From Simiduia litorea (lineage in GTDB: Bacteria; Pseudomonadota; Gammaproteobacteria; Pseudomonadales; Cellvibrionaceae), in the NCBI RefSeq assembly GCF_042853465.1, contig NZ_AP031497.1, positions 434,001-498,000 on the forward strand: 64,000 nt of DNA, given 5' to 3'. The notes below the pieces were generated by a model that did not search any database, had not been told where the DNA came from, and saw only the letters and a list, made by a program, of their open reading frames with translations. Of this stretch, positions 23,988 through 32,634 are shown in pieces. The stretch's first letter is position 1; each line of letters begins with the position of its first letter. The translations under genes were made by a program, and so were the position numbers.

Positions 23988-24782
23988 ATGCGCATAGGTT
24001 ACTCACTCGCCTATTTTCGAACCCTATTGGGTGTCTTTTCGTTCTGGATGCTCATGAATACCTCCGCTTCCGCAGAGCTGAGTATTGGTGAAGCTGTCAA
24101 TCGAGCAGGCGAGCAAAGAATGTTGTCGCAGCGCATTGCGCAAAGCTATCTATTAACCATTATCCAACCGCAAAGTCCTAAGGGCCGCGACAGAGTGATG
24201 CGTGGTATCGAGCGCTTTGAAAGAAATTTGTTGGCTCTAGAAAATTTTACTGGCGCTAAATCCTTAGCGCCTGATTTAGAGCGCGTCAAATCGCTTTGGA
24301 AGGAATATCGGGTTCTTGCTCTGTCTGAGGCCACGGACGTGAATGCGGAAAAGTTGTTGTTGGCCAGTGACGTTATCTTGCTGGCGGCAAATCGGTATGT
24401 GGGTTTGTTGGAGCGGCTGTCCAACACGGGATTGGGCGAGGTGGTAAATATTTCTGGCCGGCAGCGCATGCTTTCGCAACGGATTGCGAAAAATTATTTT
24501 GCATATTTTCATAAGCTCGGAGGCGAGGAGCGAATTCGAGCGCTTTATGAAGACCTTGCTGAGTATAAAAATGTAATAGGTTATCTAAAGCAGAGTAAGT
24601 TAACTACGCCAGATATTTTAGCCAAGTTACACCGAGTTGAAGGGCAGTTCTCCTATGCCAGTAAAGGCTTTGATGGGTTGATGCAGATTTCAGGTGACCG
24701 GCTTATCTACGTGATTACCGGCACCACGGATGCAATGTTAAAAAACATGGATGATGTGACCAAAATGTATGCAGCACTTTAG
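23988..24782 (+). CDS. Periplasmic protein with two PilJ-type (NarX-like) sensor modules
   Basis: About 264 residues from ATG 23988 (GGAG ten bases upstream; a TTG at 23973 is the outer limit). A signal sequence covers residues 1 to about 30. Two copies of the PilJ N-terminal motif follow: NRAGEQRMLSQRIAQSYL near residue 42 and ISGRQRMLSQRIAKNYF near 155. Each resembles the P-box region of nitrate sensors NarX/NarQ and the PilJ chemoreceptor. Unlike those, no second membrane helix, HAMP, kinase or signalling domain follows, so it is a stand-alone periplasmic binding protein. A nitrate or nitrite ligand is inferred from the motif and its sigma-54-like promoter. Confidence 0.8.
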   Translation: MRIGYSLAYFRTLLGVFSFWMLMNTSASAELSIGEAVNRAGEQRMLSQRIAQSYLLTIIQPQSPKGRDRVMRGIERFERNLLALENFTGAKSLAPDLERVKSLWKEYRVLALSEATDVNAEKLLLASDVILLAANRYVGLLERLSNTGLGEVVNISGRQRMLSQRIAKNYFAYFHKLGGEERIRALYEDLAEYKNVIGYLKQSKLTTPDILAKLHRVEGQFSYASKGFDGLMQISGDRLIYVITGTTDAMLKNMDDVTKMYAAL

Positions 24783-25117
24783 TATTGTTTGAGACTACTG
24801 TCGGCGGCGTAGTGTATCGCTAGCCACAGTGTGGTCATATTCGGCTCGGTCCAGGCAACTCGATGTTGTTGGCGGGCCGGAATGTTTAGATAGTCACCCG
24901 GCTTGAGTGCGAAAGGTTTCTGGCCTTTGAACTCAATGCCAGCACCTCCCTGTAGTAGCATTATCCATTCGGATTGTTCTTGATCGTACCAGTAGCCCTT
25001 AGCTGTGCTTTGGCCGTTGCTGACAATACGTTCAATTTTTAGGTTTGGCTGCGCCAATAGCATTTGAAACTTTTCTTCATCGCTGGCGTCTGGCAGGTGT
25101 TCAAAAATGTTTTTCAT
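24779..25117 (-). CDS. Cupin-domain protein
   Basis: A 112-residue single-domain cupin (small beta barrel). The two motifs are visible around SEWIMLLQGGAGIEF and LKPGDYLNIPARQQHRVAW. The metal-binding histidines of motif 1 are not conserved (EWIMLL in place of HxH), so it may bind a small ligand without a metal. It converges on the PilJ-domain gene, overlapping by four bases at the stops. No partner enzyme is evident. Specific function unknown. Confidence 0.8.
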   Translation of the reverse strand: MKNIFEHLPDASDEEKFQMLLAQPNLKIERIVSNGQSTAKGYWYDQEQSEWIMLLQGGAGIEFKGQKPFALKPGDYLNIPARQQHRVAWTEPNMTTLWLAIHYAADSSLKQY

Positions 25118-25126
25118 CGCGTGACT

Positions 25127-25171
25127 AATTTAAGAAAAAACAGGCTGCTCATTAAAAAACCGAGCAGCCTG
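25127..25171 (-). terminator. Terminator of the ABC exporter operon
   Basis: CAGGCTGCTC (25141-25150) pairs with GAGCAGCCTG (25162-25171); on the minus strand it is followed by TTTTTTCTT. It lies just past the stop of the last permease gene. Confidence 0.85.
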
Positions 25172-25177
25172 TTGTGG

Positions 25178-26356
25178 CTAGCGAAAAGCGAGTAGCACAG
25201 GCATACGAGCCGCGCGCCAAGCTGGGAAAACACCGCTCACAAAGCCAATGACTAAGGCCATCTGGATGCCTTGTTGGATTAAATCACCGGTCATTCGGAA
25301 GCTGAAGACCACTTGGGTAAAGCTACCGCCCAAGGTGGAGGCATTGAGGCCGTCAAACAGCAAAAACGCGCACAGAGCGCCCACGAGGCCGCCAATAGCC
25401 GCGAGCACCATAGATTCCGCCAGCGTGCCTAAAAATGCCGATGTTGTACTAAAGCCGAGAGTTCTTAATGTGGCTATTTCTTTCGAACGATCAGCCACCG
25501 AGGTGTACATGGTATTGAGTGCGCCGGAGAGTGCGCCTAGAGCCATCACGGCGCTGATGACTTTGCCAAAAATTGCCATGTAACTTAAATTTTTACTCTG
25601 GCTGGAAAAGTAATCCTTCTCGGTTTGCACGTCGACGTTTAGGCGTGCATCATTCTCTGCAAATGATTTAATGGCCTCTAATTGCGATGCGTCGGTCAGT
25701 CGCGCGCGAACGGTTTGTACCGAACTGCCACGATTATAAACGTTTTGAATCACGCTTAGATCTGCCCATAGTTCACTTTCGAAAACATTTCCGCCGGTAG
25801 TGAACTCGCCCACTACTGTCCATTCTGAGTTGCCAATGCGTAGGCTTGTGCCCAAGTCGAAGCCCTCGAATTGTTGCGTGACACCGCGACCGACGACAAG
25901 CTCGTTGGTGCCTGGCGTAAATAATCGACCGGCGCTGATGCTAAAATTTCTGCGCAAAGGTACGCCACTCAGTTCGAGCCCGCGCAGCGGTAGGTTGGCC
26001 TCGGTGCCAGTCGATTTTTTGATACCATCTACTATCACGTAAAGTTCGGCGGAGACCTGTGGGCCCTTGTCGTCTTGCGCTATGCCCGGCGCCGTGCGAA
26101 TTAAATTTACTTGGTCTCGGTCCAACCCGCTGTTTAGTTCCGCGGCTGAACCTTTGCGTAGAAATAGAGCGACATCGTCTGAACCTGCGCCTTGCAGGGT
26201 TGTTTCAAAGCCTTTATCCATGGCGAGAAAGGCCAGTAATATTGCCACAACAACAGCGTTGGCTAAAATCATGGCCAGAGACATCCATAAGCGGCGCGGC
26301 AGGCTGCGTATGTTCATCGCTATCACAGCGTGAGTTTGTGAAATCACAGAAAACAT
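25178..26356 (-). CDS. ABC exporter permease (FtsX/MacB type), second copy
   Basis: A 392-residue FtsX-like permease: one N-terminal membrane helix (about 18-42), a periplasmic MacB-PCD-type domain of some 210 residues, then three helices at the C-terminus ending PAWRAARMPVLLAFR. It is the last gene of a four-gene minus-strand operon (adaptor, ATPase, permease, permease) and lies two bases from the preceding gene. It resembles its neighbour permease in layout, and the two probably form a heterodimer in a mechanotransmission-type exporter. Substrate unknown. Confidence 0.87.
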   Translation of the reverse strand: MFSVISQTHAVIAMNIRSLPRRLWMSLAMILANAVVVAILLAFLAMDKGFETTLQGAGSDDVALFLRKGSAAELNSGLDRDQVNLIRTAPGIAQDDKGPQVSAELYVIVDGIKKSTGTEANLPLRGLELSGVPLRRNFSISAGRLFTPGTNELVVGRGVTQQFEGFDLGTSLRIGNSEWTVVGEFTTGGNVFESELWADLSVIQNVYNRGSSVQTVRARLTDASQLEAIKSFAENDARLNVDVQTEKDYFSSQSKNLSYMAIFGKVISAVMALGALSGALNTMYTSVADRSKEIATLRTLGFSTTSAFLGTLAESMVLAAIGGLVGALCAFLLFDGLNASTLGGSFTQVVFSFRMTGDLIQQGIQMALVIGFVSGVFPAWRAARMPVLLAFR

Positions 26357-26358
26357 AA

Positions 26359-27516
26359 TTAGCCCTTATTAAATGCAGTAACAATATTGAGCCGCAGCGC
26401 ATTCAGCGCGGGCATAATTCCGGTTATTAAACCGAGTAGGGTCATATAGATGAGCGCTTGAAACACCACAGTTTGGTCTACGGCAATATTCGGAAGAAAC
26501 TTTGCCAGCTGATCAGACATAGCTTGGACAATAAGATGCGCAGCGGTTAATCCAAGTAAGCCGCCGATAAACGCCAATAGCAGTGATTCTGCGAGCACCA
26601 TGGTGAAAATTCGTATCGAGGTAAAACCTAGGGTTTTTAGCACGGCGATTTCATTGGTGCGCTCGCGAATGGCCAATACCATGGTGTTTCCGACCACGAT
26701 CAAAATGGTGAAAAAGGCCATAAATACTACGCCAAATATAATAAGGCCAATATTGCCGATTTGTTCAAGAAAGGCTTTGTTGAACGCTTTCTCGGTGCTT
26801 GTCTCTGTTTCGGCGCTGGAATTGGCAAAGTTGTCATCAATGGCTTTGGCAACGGTCTCATTGAGGCTTGCATCGGTTGTGGTGAGAGTCAACCAACCTA
26901 CGCTGTCGCCGCCATAGGAGTTTGTCTCGCGAAAGTATTTGTAGTGAAACACCATGTAACCTGTGTCCACTTTTAAATCGTCGGCGTGGAAAATGCCATC
27001 AACGGTAAATTCCCAGGTTTGACCGCCGGTCTTTTGCGAGAAAATATTTGACGAGATAGGTACCCGGTCGCCAACCTTCCAGCCATAGACTTTTGCCAAT
27101 CGCTCGCCGACGAGCATGCCCGACTGGTTGCTGAGCCAAGCTTGAAACTCCGTGGGTTCGACGATGAGCTCCTCGTAAACCTTGAAGTAGCTCTCGGGGT
27201 CGATAGCAAATGACATAATTTGCGTGGCTGGCTCTTGATAGTAGCCGCCAAACCAATTCGCATGGGTTAAATCTTTTACCCCATCTATGGCCTTGATCTT
27301 ATTGACATAGGCGTAGGGTATAGAAACGGTAAAGTTGATTTTATTTACCACCACTAATCTGTTGTCCGCCGACATGTCAATGCCCGAGTCGAGCGATGCC
27401 TTGAGTGCAGTGATGGCGCCGAAAATCGTAAAGGCGATAAAAATTGAAAACAGCGTAAGTGTTAAGCGAAGCTTTTTTCGCGTGATGTTTTTGATGATGA
27501 GATAGAAGTCATTCAT
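26359..27516 (-). CDS. ABC exporter permease (FtsX/MacB type), first copy
   Basis: A 385-residue permease with the same fold: N-terminal helix (LTLTLFSIFIAFTIFGAI), large periplasmic domain and three C-terminal helices (segments VFMAFFTILIVVGNTM, then MVLAESLLLAFIGGLLG, then ALIYMTLLGLITGIMPA). Conserved RTNEIAVLKTLGFTS before the second helix is typical of FtsX/LolC/MacB permeases and contacts the ATPase. Its start overlaps the ATPase stop by four bases (ATGA), so translation is coupled. Confidence 0.88.
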   Translation of the reverse strand: MNDFYLIIKNITRKKLRLTLTLFSIFIAFTIFGAITALKASLDSGIDMSADNRLVVVNKINFTVSIPYAYVNKIKAIDGVKDLTHANWFGGYYQEPATQIMSFAIDPESYFKVYEELIVEPTEFQAWLSNQSGMLVGERLAKVYGWKVGDRVPISSNIFSQKTGGQTWEFTVDGIFHADDLKVDTGYMVFHYKYFRETNSYGGDSVGWLTLTTTDASLNETVAKAIDDNFANSSAETETSTEKAFNKAFLEQIGNIGLIIFGVVFMAFFTILIVVGNTMVLAIRERTNEIAVLKTLGFTSIRIFTMVLAESLLLAFIGGLLGLTAAHLIVQAMSDQLAKFLPNIAVDQTVVFQALIYMTLLGLITGIMPALNALRLNIVTAFNKG

Positions 27517-28202
27517 AGCGCCGCTTCCTTGTCGACAAACTCCCCCTTATCAAGATGCAAGGTGCGGTTGGCGTATTTAGCGGCGGACGGATCGTGTGTC
27601 ACCATGATGATGGTTTTTCCGAACTCGCGGTTGAGAAGTTGCAACATCGTTAAAATTTCATCGGCGGTGCTGCGATCCAGATCGCCGGTGGGTTCATCAC
27701 AGAGCAGAAGCTTTGGATCGGAAACGACGGCGCGGGCGATAGCCACGCGTTGTTGTTGGCCGCCCGAGAGTTCGCTAGGCATATGTTTCGCGCGATCGGC
27801 CAAGCCAACGAGTTCCAGTGCCGTGCTGACACTTTGCTTGCGCTCAGCGCCGGATAGGCTTGTGAGCATTAATGGTAGCTCCACATTGCGCGCGGCATTC
27901 AACATGGGCATCAAGTTATAAAACTGAAAGATGTAGCCAACATTATTCGCGCGCCATTTTGCCAGCTGGTTTTCGCTGAGGCGTTCTATGTGTTCGCCAT
28001 CAAACAAAATCTCGCCTTCTGTCGGCTGGTCGACGCCACCAAGTAGATTTAACAGCGTGGTCTTGCCCGAGCCTGATGGCCCCATGATGGCGACGAAATC
28101 GCCTTTAGCAATCTGTAAATCCAGCTGGTCGAAAATAGTAATGGTTTCTTTGCCCTTGACGAAACGCTTGGCGACTTTGTTCAGTTCAAATAGGTTTTCC
28201 AT
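27513..28202 (-). CDS. ABC exporter ATP-binding protein (LolD/MacB type)
   Basis: A 229-residue ATPase of the LolD/MacB/FtsE group. Walker A is GPSGSGKTTLLNLLGG, the Q-loop lies near FQFYNLMPML, the signature is LSGGQQQRVAIARAV, and Walker B is LLLCDEPTGDLD, followed by MVTHDPSAAKY. It powers the two downstream permeases. The stand-alone ATPase plus two permeases plus adaptor resembles DevBCA/YknXYZ-like exporters more than fused MacB. Confidence 0.92.
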   Translation of the reverse strand: MENLFELNKVAKRFVKGKETITIFDQLDLQIAKGDFVAIMGPSGSGKTTLLNLLGGVDQPTEGEILFDGEHIERLSENQLAKWRANNVGYIFQFYNLMPMLNAARNVELPLMLTSLSGAERKQSVSTALELVGLADRAKHMPSELSGGQQQRVAIARAVVSDPKLLLCDEPTGDLDRSTADEILTMLQLLNREFGKTIIMVTHDPSAAKYANRTLHLDKGEFVDKEAAL

Positions 28203-28226
28203 GAAGTTTTCGCTCTCTTTTTAAAA

Positions 28227-29252
28227 TTAGTAAAATGCCACTTTTACGCCCATGTCAGGCAGAATGCGCTCGTCGGTGGTGTCAATTTGGATGCGCACGC
28301 GCACCGTTGCTTTGCCTCTATCTGCGGTGGGAATAATAGCGATAACGCTGGCGGGTATCTCCCAGTCTGGATAGGCATCGAGTTGCGCTTTAACCACTTG
28401 CTGAGGGCTGACACGGCCGATAAATGCCTCGTTCACATCCACTTCAATTTCTAGTGAGGTCATATCTACAATGGTGCAGATGCCGGTGCGGGTAAAACCG
28501 CCACCGGCCGAGCTGGGTGCAACGATTTCACCGGGCTGCGCATTCTTAACGGTAACGACGCCATTAAATGGTGCGCGAATGATGTGGTCATCTACCAGCT
28601 CAGTGCGCCGTTGAGTTTCGAAGCGAATGGCGGCCAGATCCGAATTGGCGCCGGCAAAATTTGCTTTTGCTGTGGCAAGGTTGGTTACCGCTTGGGTTTT
28701 TTCAACCTCGCTGGAGTATTTGTTTTCTTGCGCGCGGCGATACTGGCGCTGCGCTTCTTCCAGCGATGCACTTAAGCTGTCGACTCTAGCGAGCGCTGAC
28801 TGCGTTTGCGCTTGCGCTTGCTGCAGGCTCACTTTGGCAAGCGTATCGTCGAGCCGTGCCAGAATTTGATTTTCTTGTACGTCCATGCCCTCTTCAACCT
28901 CGACCGATTTAATGAGGCCCATGACCTCGGCCGACACTGTCGCCATTCGGCGCGCAGTGATGTAACCGGAGGCATTGAGCACCGCACTGTTGTTGCTTGT
29001 GGGTTTAGGCGCAGCTTGTAGGTCCGGCTTGTTGGCTATAGGGCTTGGTGTACTGTTGGCGCTGGTGAGATTGCTGCTCGAATTTATTGTTTGCGGTGTC
29101 AATAAATAAGATACGCCAGCGCCGGCGAGGGCGGCGGTCAATACCAGTATTGTAACCTTAGTCGTTGAGAGACCGTTCGCTTCCGGTGTTTTACTTCGGT
29201 CGATGCTTAGTTTACTAAGTAGCTCTGTGGTGTTTTTATTGGTGCTGTTCAT
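28227..29252 (-). CDS. Periplasmic adaptor (HlyD/MacA family)
   Basis: About 341 residues from ATG 29252; an open frame to 29300 gives sixteen more residues without support. One N-terminal membrane anchor lies at about residues 33-52 (VTILVLTAALAGAGVSYLL). A lipoyl-like segment follows (VSAEVMGLIKSVEVEEGMDVQ), then a coiled-coil hairpin rich in Gln, Ala and Glu (about 150-215), the second lipoyl half (IIRAPFNGVVTVKNAQPGEIV) and a beta-barrel domain. This is the membrane-fusion subunit that links the ABC exporter to an outer-membrane channel. No TolC-like gene lies nearby, so a shared channel is likely. Confidence 0.88.
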   Translation of the reverse strand: MNSTNKNTTELLSKLSIDRSKTPEANGLSTTKVTILVLTAALAGAGVSYLLTPQTINSSSNLTSANSTPSPIANKPDLQAAPKPTSNNSAVLNASGYITARRMATVSAEVMGLIKSVEVEEGMDVQENQILARLDDTLAKVSLQQAQAQTQSALARVDSLSASLEEAQRQYRRAQENKYSSEVEKTQAVTNLATAKANFAGANSDLAAIRFETQRRTELVDDHIIRAPFNGVVTVKNAQPGEIVAPSSAGGGFTRTGICTIVDMTSLEIEVDVNEAFIGRVSPQQVVKAQLDAYPDWEIPASVIAIIPTADRGKATVRVRIQIDTTDERILPDMGVKVAFY

Positions 29253-29401
29253 AGTTGATGTGGAGTCCTTGCCCGTATCGGTGCTCCAGCGTGGCGTCAA
29301 CGTCTCGACTGGATCTTCGCGCCCTATAGTCCCACTTTTTGCGCGACATAAAAAGGTCGAGCAAGTACTAAATTCGAACTAAATCTTGCTCGCGAAAGGG
29401 G

Positions 29402-29806
29402 CTATTCCATCACCGGTGTTGGCTTGCGCTGTTCATCTATAGCAACGAATTTGAATTCGCCGCTAATTGCCTGATGTTGGCCGTCGCAATACATATTTTC
29501 TATGCAGATATCGACTTTGACGGTCAGGCTTGTGCGTCCAACGCGCACTACTTTCGCGACTAGTTCCACGAAAGTTCCTGCAGGTATAGGCTCTTTGAAG
29601 TCAATGCGATCGGTCGATACGGTGACCAAAGATTTACGACAAAAACGCGTGGCGGCGATAAACGCGGCTTCGTCCATCCAGGATAGGGCTTGGCCACCGA
29701 ATAAGGTGTTGTGGTGATTGGTTGTGCCTGGAAAGATGGCTTTCACAATGCGGGTAACCGACATGGCTTGACGTTGTTCGAAGCTGAATGAGGTGATATC
29801 CATCAT
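29402..29806 (-). CDS. Acyl-CoA thioesterase, YciA-like hotdog fold
   Basis: A 134-residue hotdog-fold thioesterase that hydrolyses acyl-CoA. The family signature is clear: FPGTTNHHNTLFGGQALSWMDEAAFIAA, with the catalytic Asp in WMDEA, followed by VTVSTDRIDFKEPIPAGTFVEL. It most resembles YciA/BFIT-type enzymes. It has its own leader and is not tightly linked to neighbours. ATG 29806 and 29803 are equivalent starts. Chain-length preference cannot be read from the sequence. Confidence 0.88.
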   Translation of the reverse strand: MMDITSFSFEQRQAMSVTRIVKAIFPGTTNHHNTLFGGQALSWMDEAAFIAATRFCRKSLVTVSTDRIDFKEPIPAGTFVELVAKVVRVGRTSLTVKVDICIENMYCDGQHQAISGEFKFVAIDEQRKPTPVME

Positions 29807-29939
29807 TTACCTTAGATTTGATCAGTGAGTGATAAGTGAGTTGTTCGCGAGCGACGTGGACGAGCTGGGCCTTGATAGGGACTCCTAAACCTGAGGCAAA
29901 CATCTCTGCATCTTCTCACAGTTAAGCCTATTAGGTGTG

Positions 29940-30209
29940 TTACGAATTGTTCCAGGGATTATTCTGGTTGGTGCTGGCGATGTAGAGCTGTTCGACCTTG
30001 TCGCGCGCCCAAGGTGTTTTACGTAAAAATTTTAAGCTTGATTTAATCGACGGGTCAGATTTGAAACAGTTGATGTTGATACGCTGGGCTAGGCCATCCC
30101 AACCGTAGCGTTGCTCTAGGCTAATCAAAATATTTTCCAAAGTGATGCCATGCAAGGGATTATTGGCTTGCGATACTTTCTCCTTACTTGCCGGTGGCTG
30201 GTTTGACAT
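29940..30209 (-). CDS. VF530 (DUF2132) family small DNA-binding-like protein
   Basis: An 89-residue protein of the VF530/DUF2132 family, recognised by NPLHGITLENILISLEQRYGW and CFKSDPSIKSSLKFLRKTPWARDKVE. The family is a compact helical fold of unknown role with suggested nucleic-acid binding. The first 18 residues are polar and probably disordered. It is separated by 69 bases from the ABM-domain gene on the same strand. Confidence 0.85.
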   Translation of the reverse strand: MSNQPPASKEKVSQANNPLHGITLENILISLEQRYGWDGLAQRININCFKSDPSIKSSLKFLRKTPWARDKVEQLYIASTNQNNPWNNS

Positions 30210-30278
30210 TGAGCTTCCTTATGGTTGCATAGATGCATAGGCGAATATTGCAGGGCATTTGGTGTGGGCCTTAAAAAC

Positions 30279-30563
30279 TTAACAGAGTTGGTAGTAGTTA
30301 CCCTGTGGCGCTTCAGCGAGTAAATCCATCGCAGCCTGCATTTTTTCTTTCGGAAAGCCTGCAATTGACGCTTGATGGTCGGCTTTACTGTGCCACTTTT
30401 CCACGATATAAAATTCAGTCTTTTGATTTTCTTGCTGGAATAATTCGCAGCCTTCACAGCCGGTAGAGGCCGTTATATAAGGGATGAGCTGGCTGAGAAA
30501 GGCCTTTAACGCCTCAGCTTGCCCCGCTTTCGCGACAAATCGATTAATACGTGTGGTGCTCAT
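30279..30563 (-). CDS. Antibiotic-biosynthesis-monooxygenase (ABM) domain protein
   Basis: A 94-residue dimeric ferredoxin-like fold. It shows the ABM pattern: RINRFVAKAGQAEALKAFL, then GCEGCELFQQENQKTEFYIVEKWHSKADHQAS. Such proteins include YgiN-type quinol monooxygenases and heme-degrading enzymes; the residues do not decide which applies. It stands alone between VF530 and the M1 peptidase. The name does not imply antibiotic production. Confidence 0.85.
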   Translation of the reverse strand: MSTTRINRFVAKAGQAEALKAFLSQLIPYITASTGCEGCELFQQENQKTEFYIVEKWHSKADHQASIAGFPKEKMQAAMDLLAEAPQGNYYQLC

Positions 30564-30634
30564 GGCTTTCTCGCAAGACGGTTCACAGAGCTATTAGCTT
30601 GGCGACCCTCTACGGGTCGCCAAGCGCGGGGTGG

Positions 30635-32491
30635 TTAGGGGTTTACAATAGCGTCCATAGTGCCCTGCGCCAAGGGGTGGTAGCCAGGTCTAGCGCTGGT
30701 GTAGACGCGCTGGGCGAATACTTTGCCCGACGGTGTGGCAACCAGTGCCTTGTACAAAGGTGTGATGAGTTTACGCCGGCCTATCTGGATTAAATAATTT
30801 TCTAGGCGGCTGTAGGCCGGCTGATAGTTATTATTAATGGCAATGAGTAGCCAACTGTGGGCAATTTCATTATTGCCTGTGCCGGTCAATTTGAATTGCG
30901 TGTCTAAATCGAGCATTTGTGCTTCGGTTAATTGCGCCGGTAAATTGTTCAAAAAGTAGAGCCACTCGTGCACGGTCCAGCCTGCGGCCTTGATATCCGA
31001 GGATTTCAAGCTGCCCGATAACCACTGAGTGCGGACTTGATCTATGTCGCTAAACGCATTCGACTTAGGCGCGGGCGCGCCCTCTGGGATGCCAGCTTGG
31101 TAGATCCATTGTTCCAGGCGCTGCATGGATAGTTGCTCTGGGTGCTTGGCGACTAAATGGGTATCGACGTAGGCCAGCCAGGCTTCCGTGGATAGGCTGC
31201 TAAAGGCGAAATCTGCGAAGTATTGTTTCAGATAGGCATCGAACGCAGCGCGGCCAATTTTGGTTTCGATTTCTGTGAGTAGTAGCGCACCTTTTTCGTA
31301 GGGAACATTAGAAAAACCGTCATCTGGATCTTTGTCGCGCAAATCTATCGCCAGCAATTGATAGGGCGCTGGGAGTTCGGCGATGTCGCCCTGCAAATCT
31401 TGGTAGCCTAAAACGCTTTCCATGTTGAAGCGCTTTTGGCCGTAAATCAGCTCCATAATGCGATAGGTGAGGTAGGTGGTGTGACCTTCGTTGAGCCATA
31501 GATCGCGCCAGGTGGCGTTAGTGACGGTATTGCCCGACCAAGAATGCGCTAATTCATGCGCAATTAACGACACCAAGCTTTTGTCGCCGGCGATGACGGT
31601 GGGCGTAATGAAGCTTAAGCGTGGATTCTCCATGCCACCAAAGGGGAAGCTAGGCGGCAAAATTAGTAGATCATAGCGGCCCCAGCTATAAGGCCCGTAA
31701 ACTTTTTCTGTGATCTCCAGCATGGCCTCGGTGTCGGCAAATTCAGCTACAGCGGCATCGAGTATTGATGCTTCTGCGTAAACGCCGGTGCGTGCGCCCA
31801 TTGCTTTAAACTCCAAATCGCCAACAGCTAGAGCGATTAAGTAGGAGGGAATCGCCTGAGGCATGTGGAAGCGATATTCGCCGGTTTTGTCGGCGTTGGG
31901 TGTATTTTCTGCACTCATCACGGCGCGTAGATTTTTCGGTGTGCGCAAGATGGCGTCATAGGTGGTGCGCACTTGCGGTGTATCTTGTAGCGGGATAAAG
32001 CTGCGGGCGTGGATTGCTTGCGCCTGCGTGAATAAGAAGGGGAGCTTTTTACCGGCAGTTTGTTCTGGTGTGAGCCACTGCAGCCCAGAGGCCTTCGGGC
32101 TAGTGCGATATTGCACTTTAATTTGGTCGGCTTTGGCTGGCAGTGCCACCCGTAGCGCGGCACCTAGTGCTGTATGGGGAGCCTCTAATTTAAAGCCGGT
32201 CTTCTGCCATTTGCCATCAACGCGTGCGCTGGCAGCGACGATGGTGAGGTCTCGAGTGTCGAGTACTAATTCGCTCACCTTGTCGGCTTTGCGCTCAAAG
32301 TCAAAGATGACTGAGCCACTTAGCTCCTGCTTCTTGAAGCTGACACTGAGATCCAAGGTAAGGTGGGTTGTGAGCACCTCGTGTGGGTTGGCTTGGCTGT
32401 GGTAATCGATACTTGGGTCGAGTTTTGGGGTGGCAGCCACTGCAAGTGTGGCAATCAGGCTAAGGAGGCCTGAGCAAATAAGGCGCAGCAT
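30635..32491 (-). CDS. M1 family aminopeptidase, leukotriene-A4-hydrolase-like
   Basis: About 618 residues from ATG 32491; the frame runs on to 32539. A signal peptide (LRLICSGLLSLIATLAVAA-TP) points to the periplasm. The zinc site is complete: His312-Glu313-X-X-His316 (HELAHSWSGN) and Glu335 (WLNEGHTTYL), with the exopeptidase motif GGMENP upstream. The C-terminal third is the helical LTA4H-type domain. It probably trims peptides, as do cold-adapted marine M1 enzymes. It lies downstream of accC behind a terminator, so it has its own promoter. Confidence 0.92.
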   Translation of the reverse strand: MLRLICSGLLSLIATLAVAATPKLDPSIDYHSQANPHEVLTTHLTLDLSVSFKKQELSGSVIFDFERKADKVSELVLDTRDLTIVAASARVDGKWQKTGFKLEAPHTALGAALRVALPAKADQIKVQYRTSPKASGLQWLTPEQTAGKKLPFLFTQAQAIHARSFIPLQDTPQVRTTYDAILRTPKNLRAVMSAENTPNADKTGEYRFHMPQAIPSYLIALAVGDLEFKAMGARTGVYAEASILDAAVAEFADTEAMLEITEKVYGPYSWGRYDLLILPPSFPFGGMENPRLSFITPTVIAGDKSLVSLIAHELAHSWSGNTVTNATWRDLWLNEGHTTYLTYRIMELIYGQKRFNMESVLGYQDLQGDIAELPAPYQLLAIDLRDKDPDDGFSNVPYEKGALLLTEIETKIGRAAFDAYLKQYFADFAFSSLSTEAWLAYVDTHLVAKHPEQLSMQRLEQWIYQAGIPEGAPAPKSNAFSDIDQVRTQWLSGSLKSSDIKAAGWTVHEWLYFLNNLPAQLTEAQMLDLDTQFKLTGTGNNEIAHSWLLIAINNNYQPAYSRLENYLIQIGRRKLITPLYKALVATPSGKVFAQRVYTSARPGYHPLAQGTMDAIVNP

Positions 32492-32573
32492 GGTGTTCTC
32501 TCTGATTAAAATAATGAACCTACTAGTCAGACGAAGCATAGAGCAAATTCCTCCCTAGTTTGTCTCGAGGCAT

Positions 32574-32600
32574 AAAAAACCCCAGACTATGCTGGGGTTT
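32574..32600 (-). terminator. Terminator of the aroQ-accB-accC transcription unit
   Basis: AAACCCCAG (32577-32585) pairs with CTGGGGTTT (32592-32600); on the minus strand the hairpin is followed by a run of six T. It lies 35 bases past the accC stop. Confidence 0.88.
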
Positions 32601-32634
32601 CTAGTGTCACTCACCTAGCTGAAAACAGCTGGGT

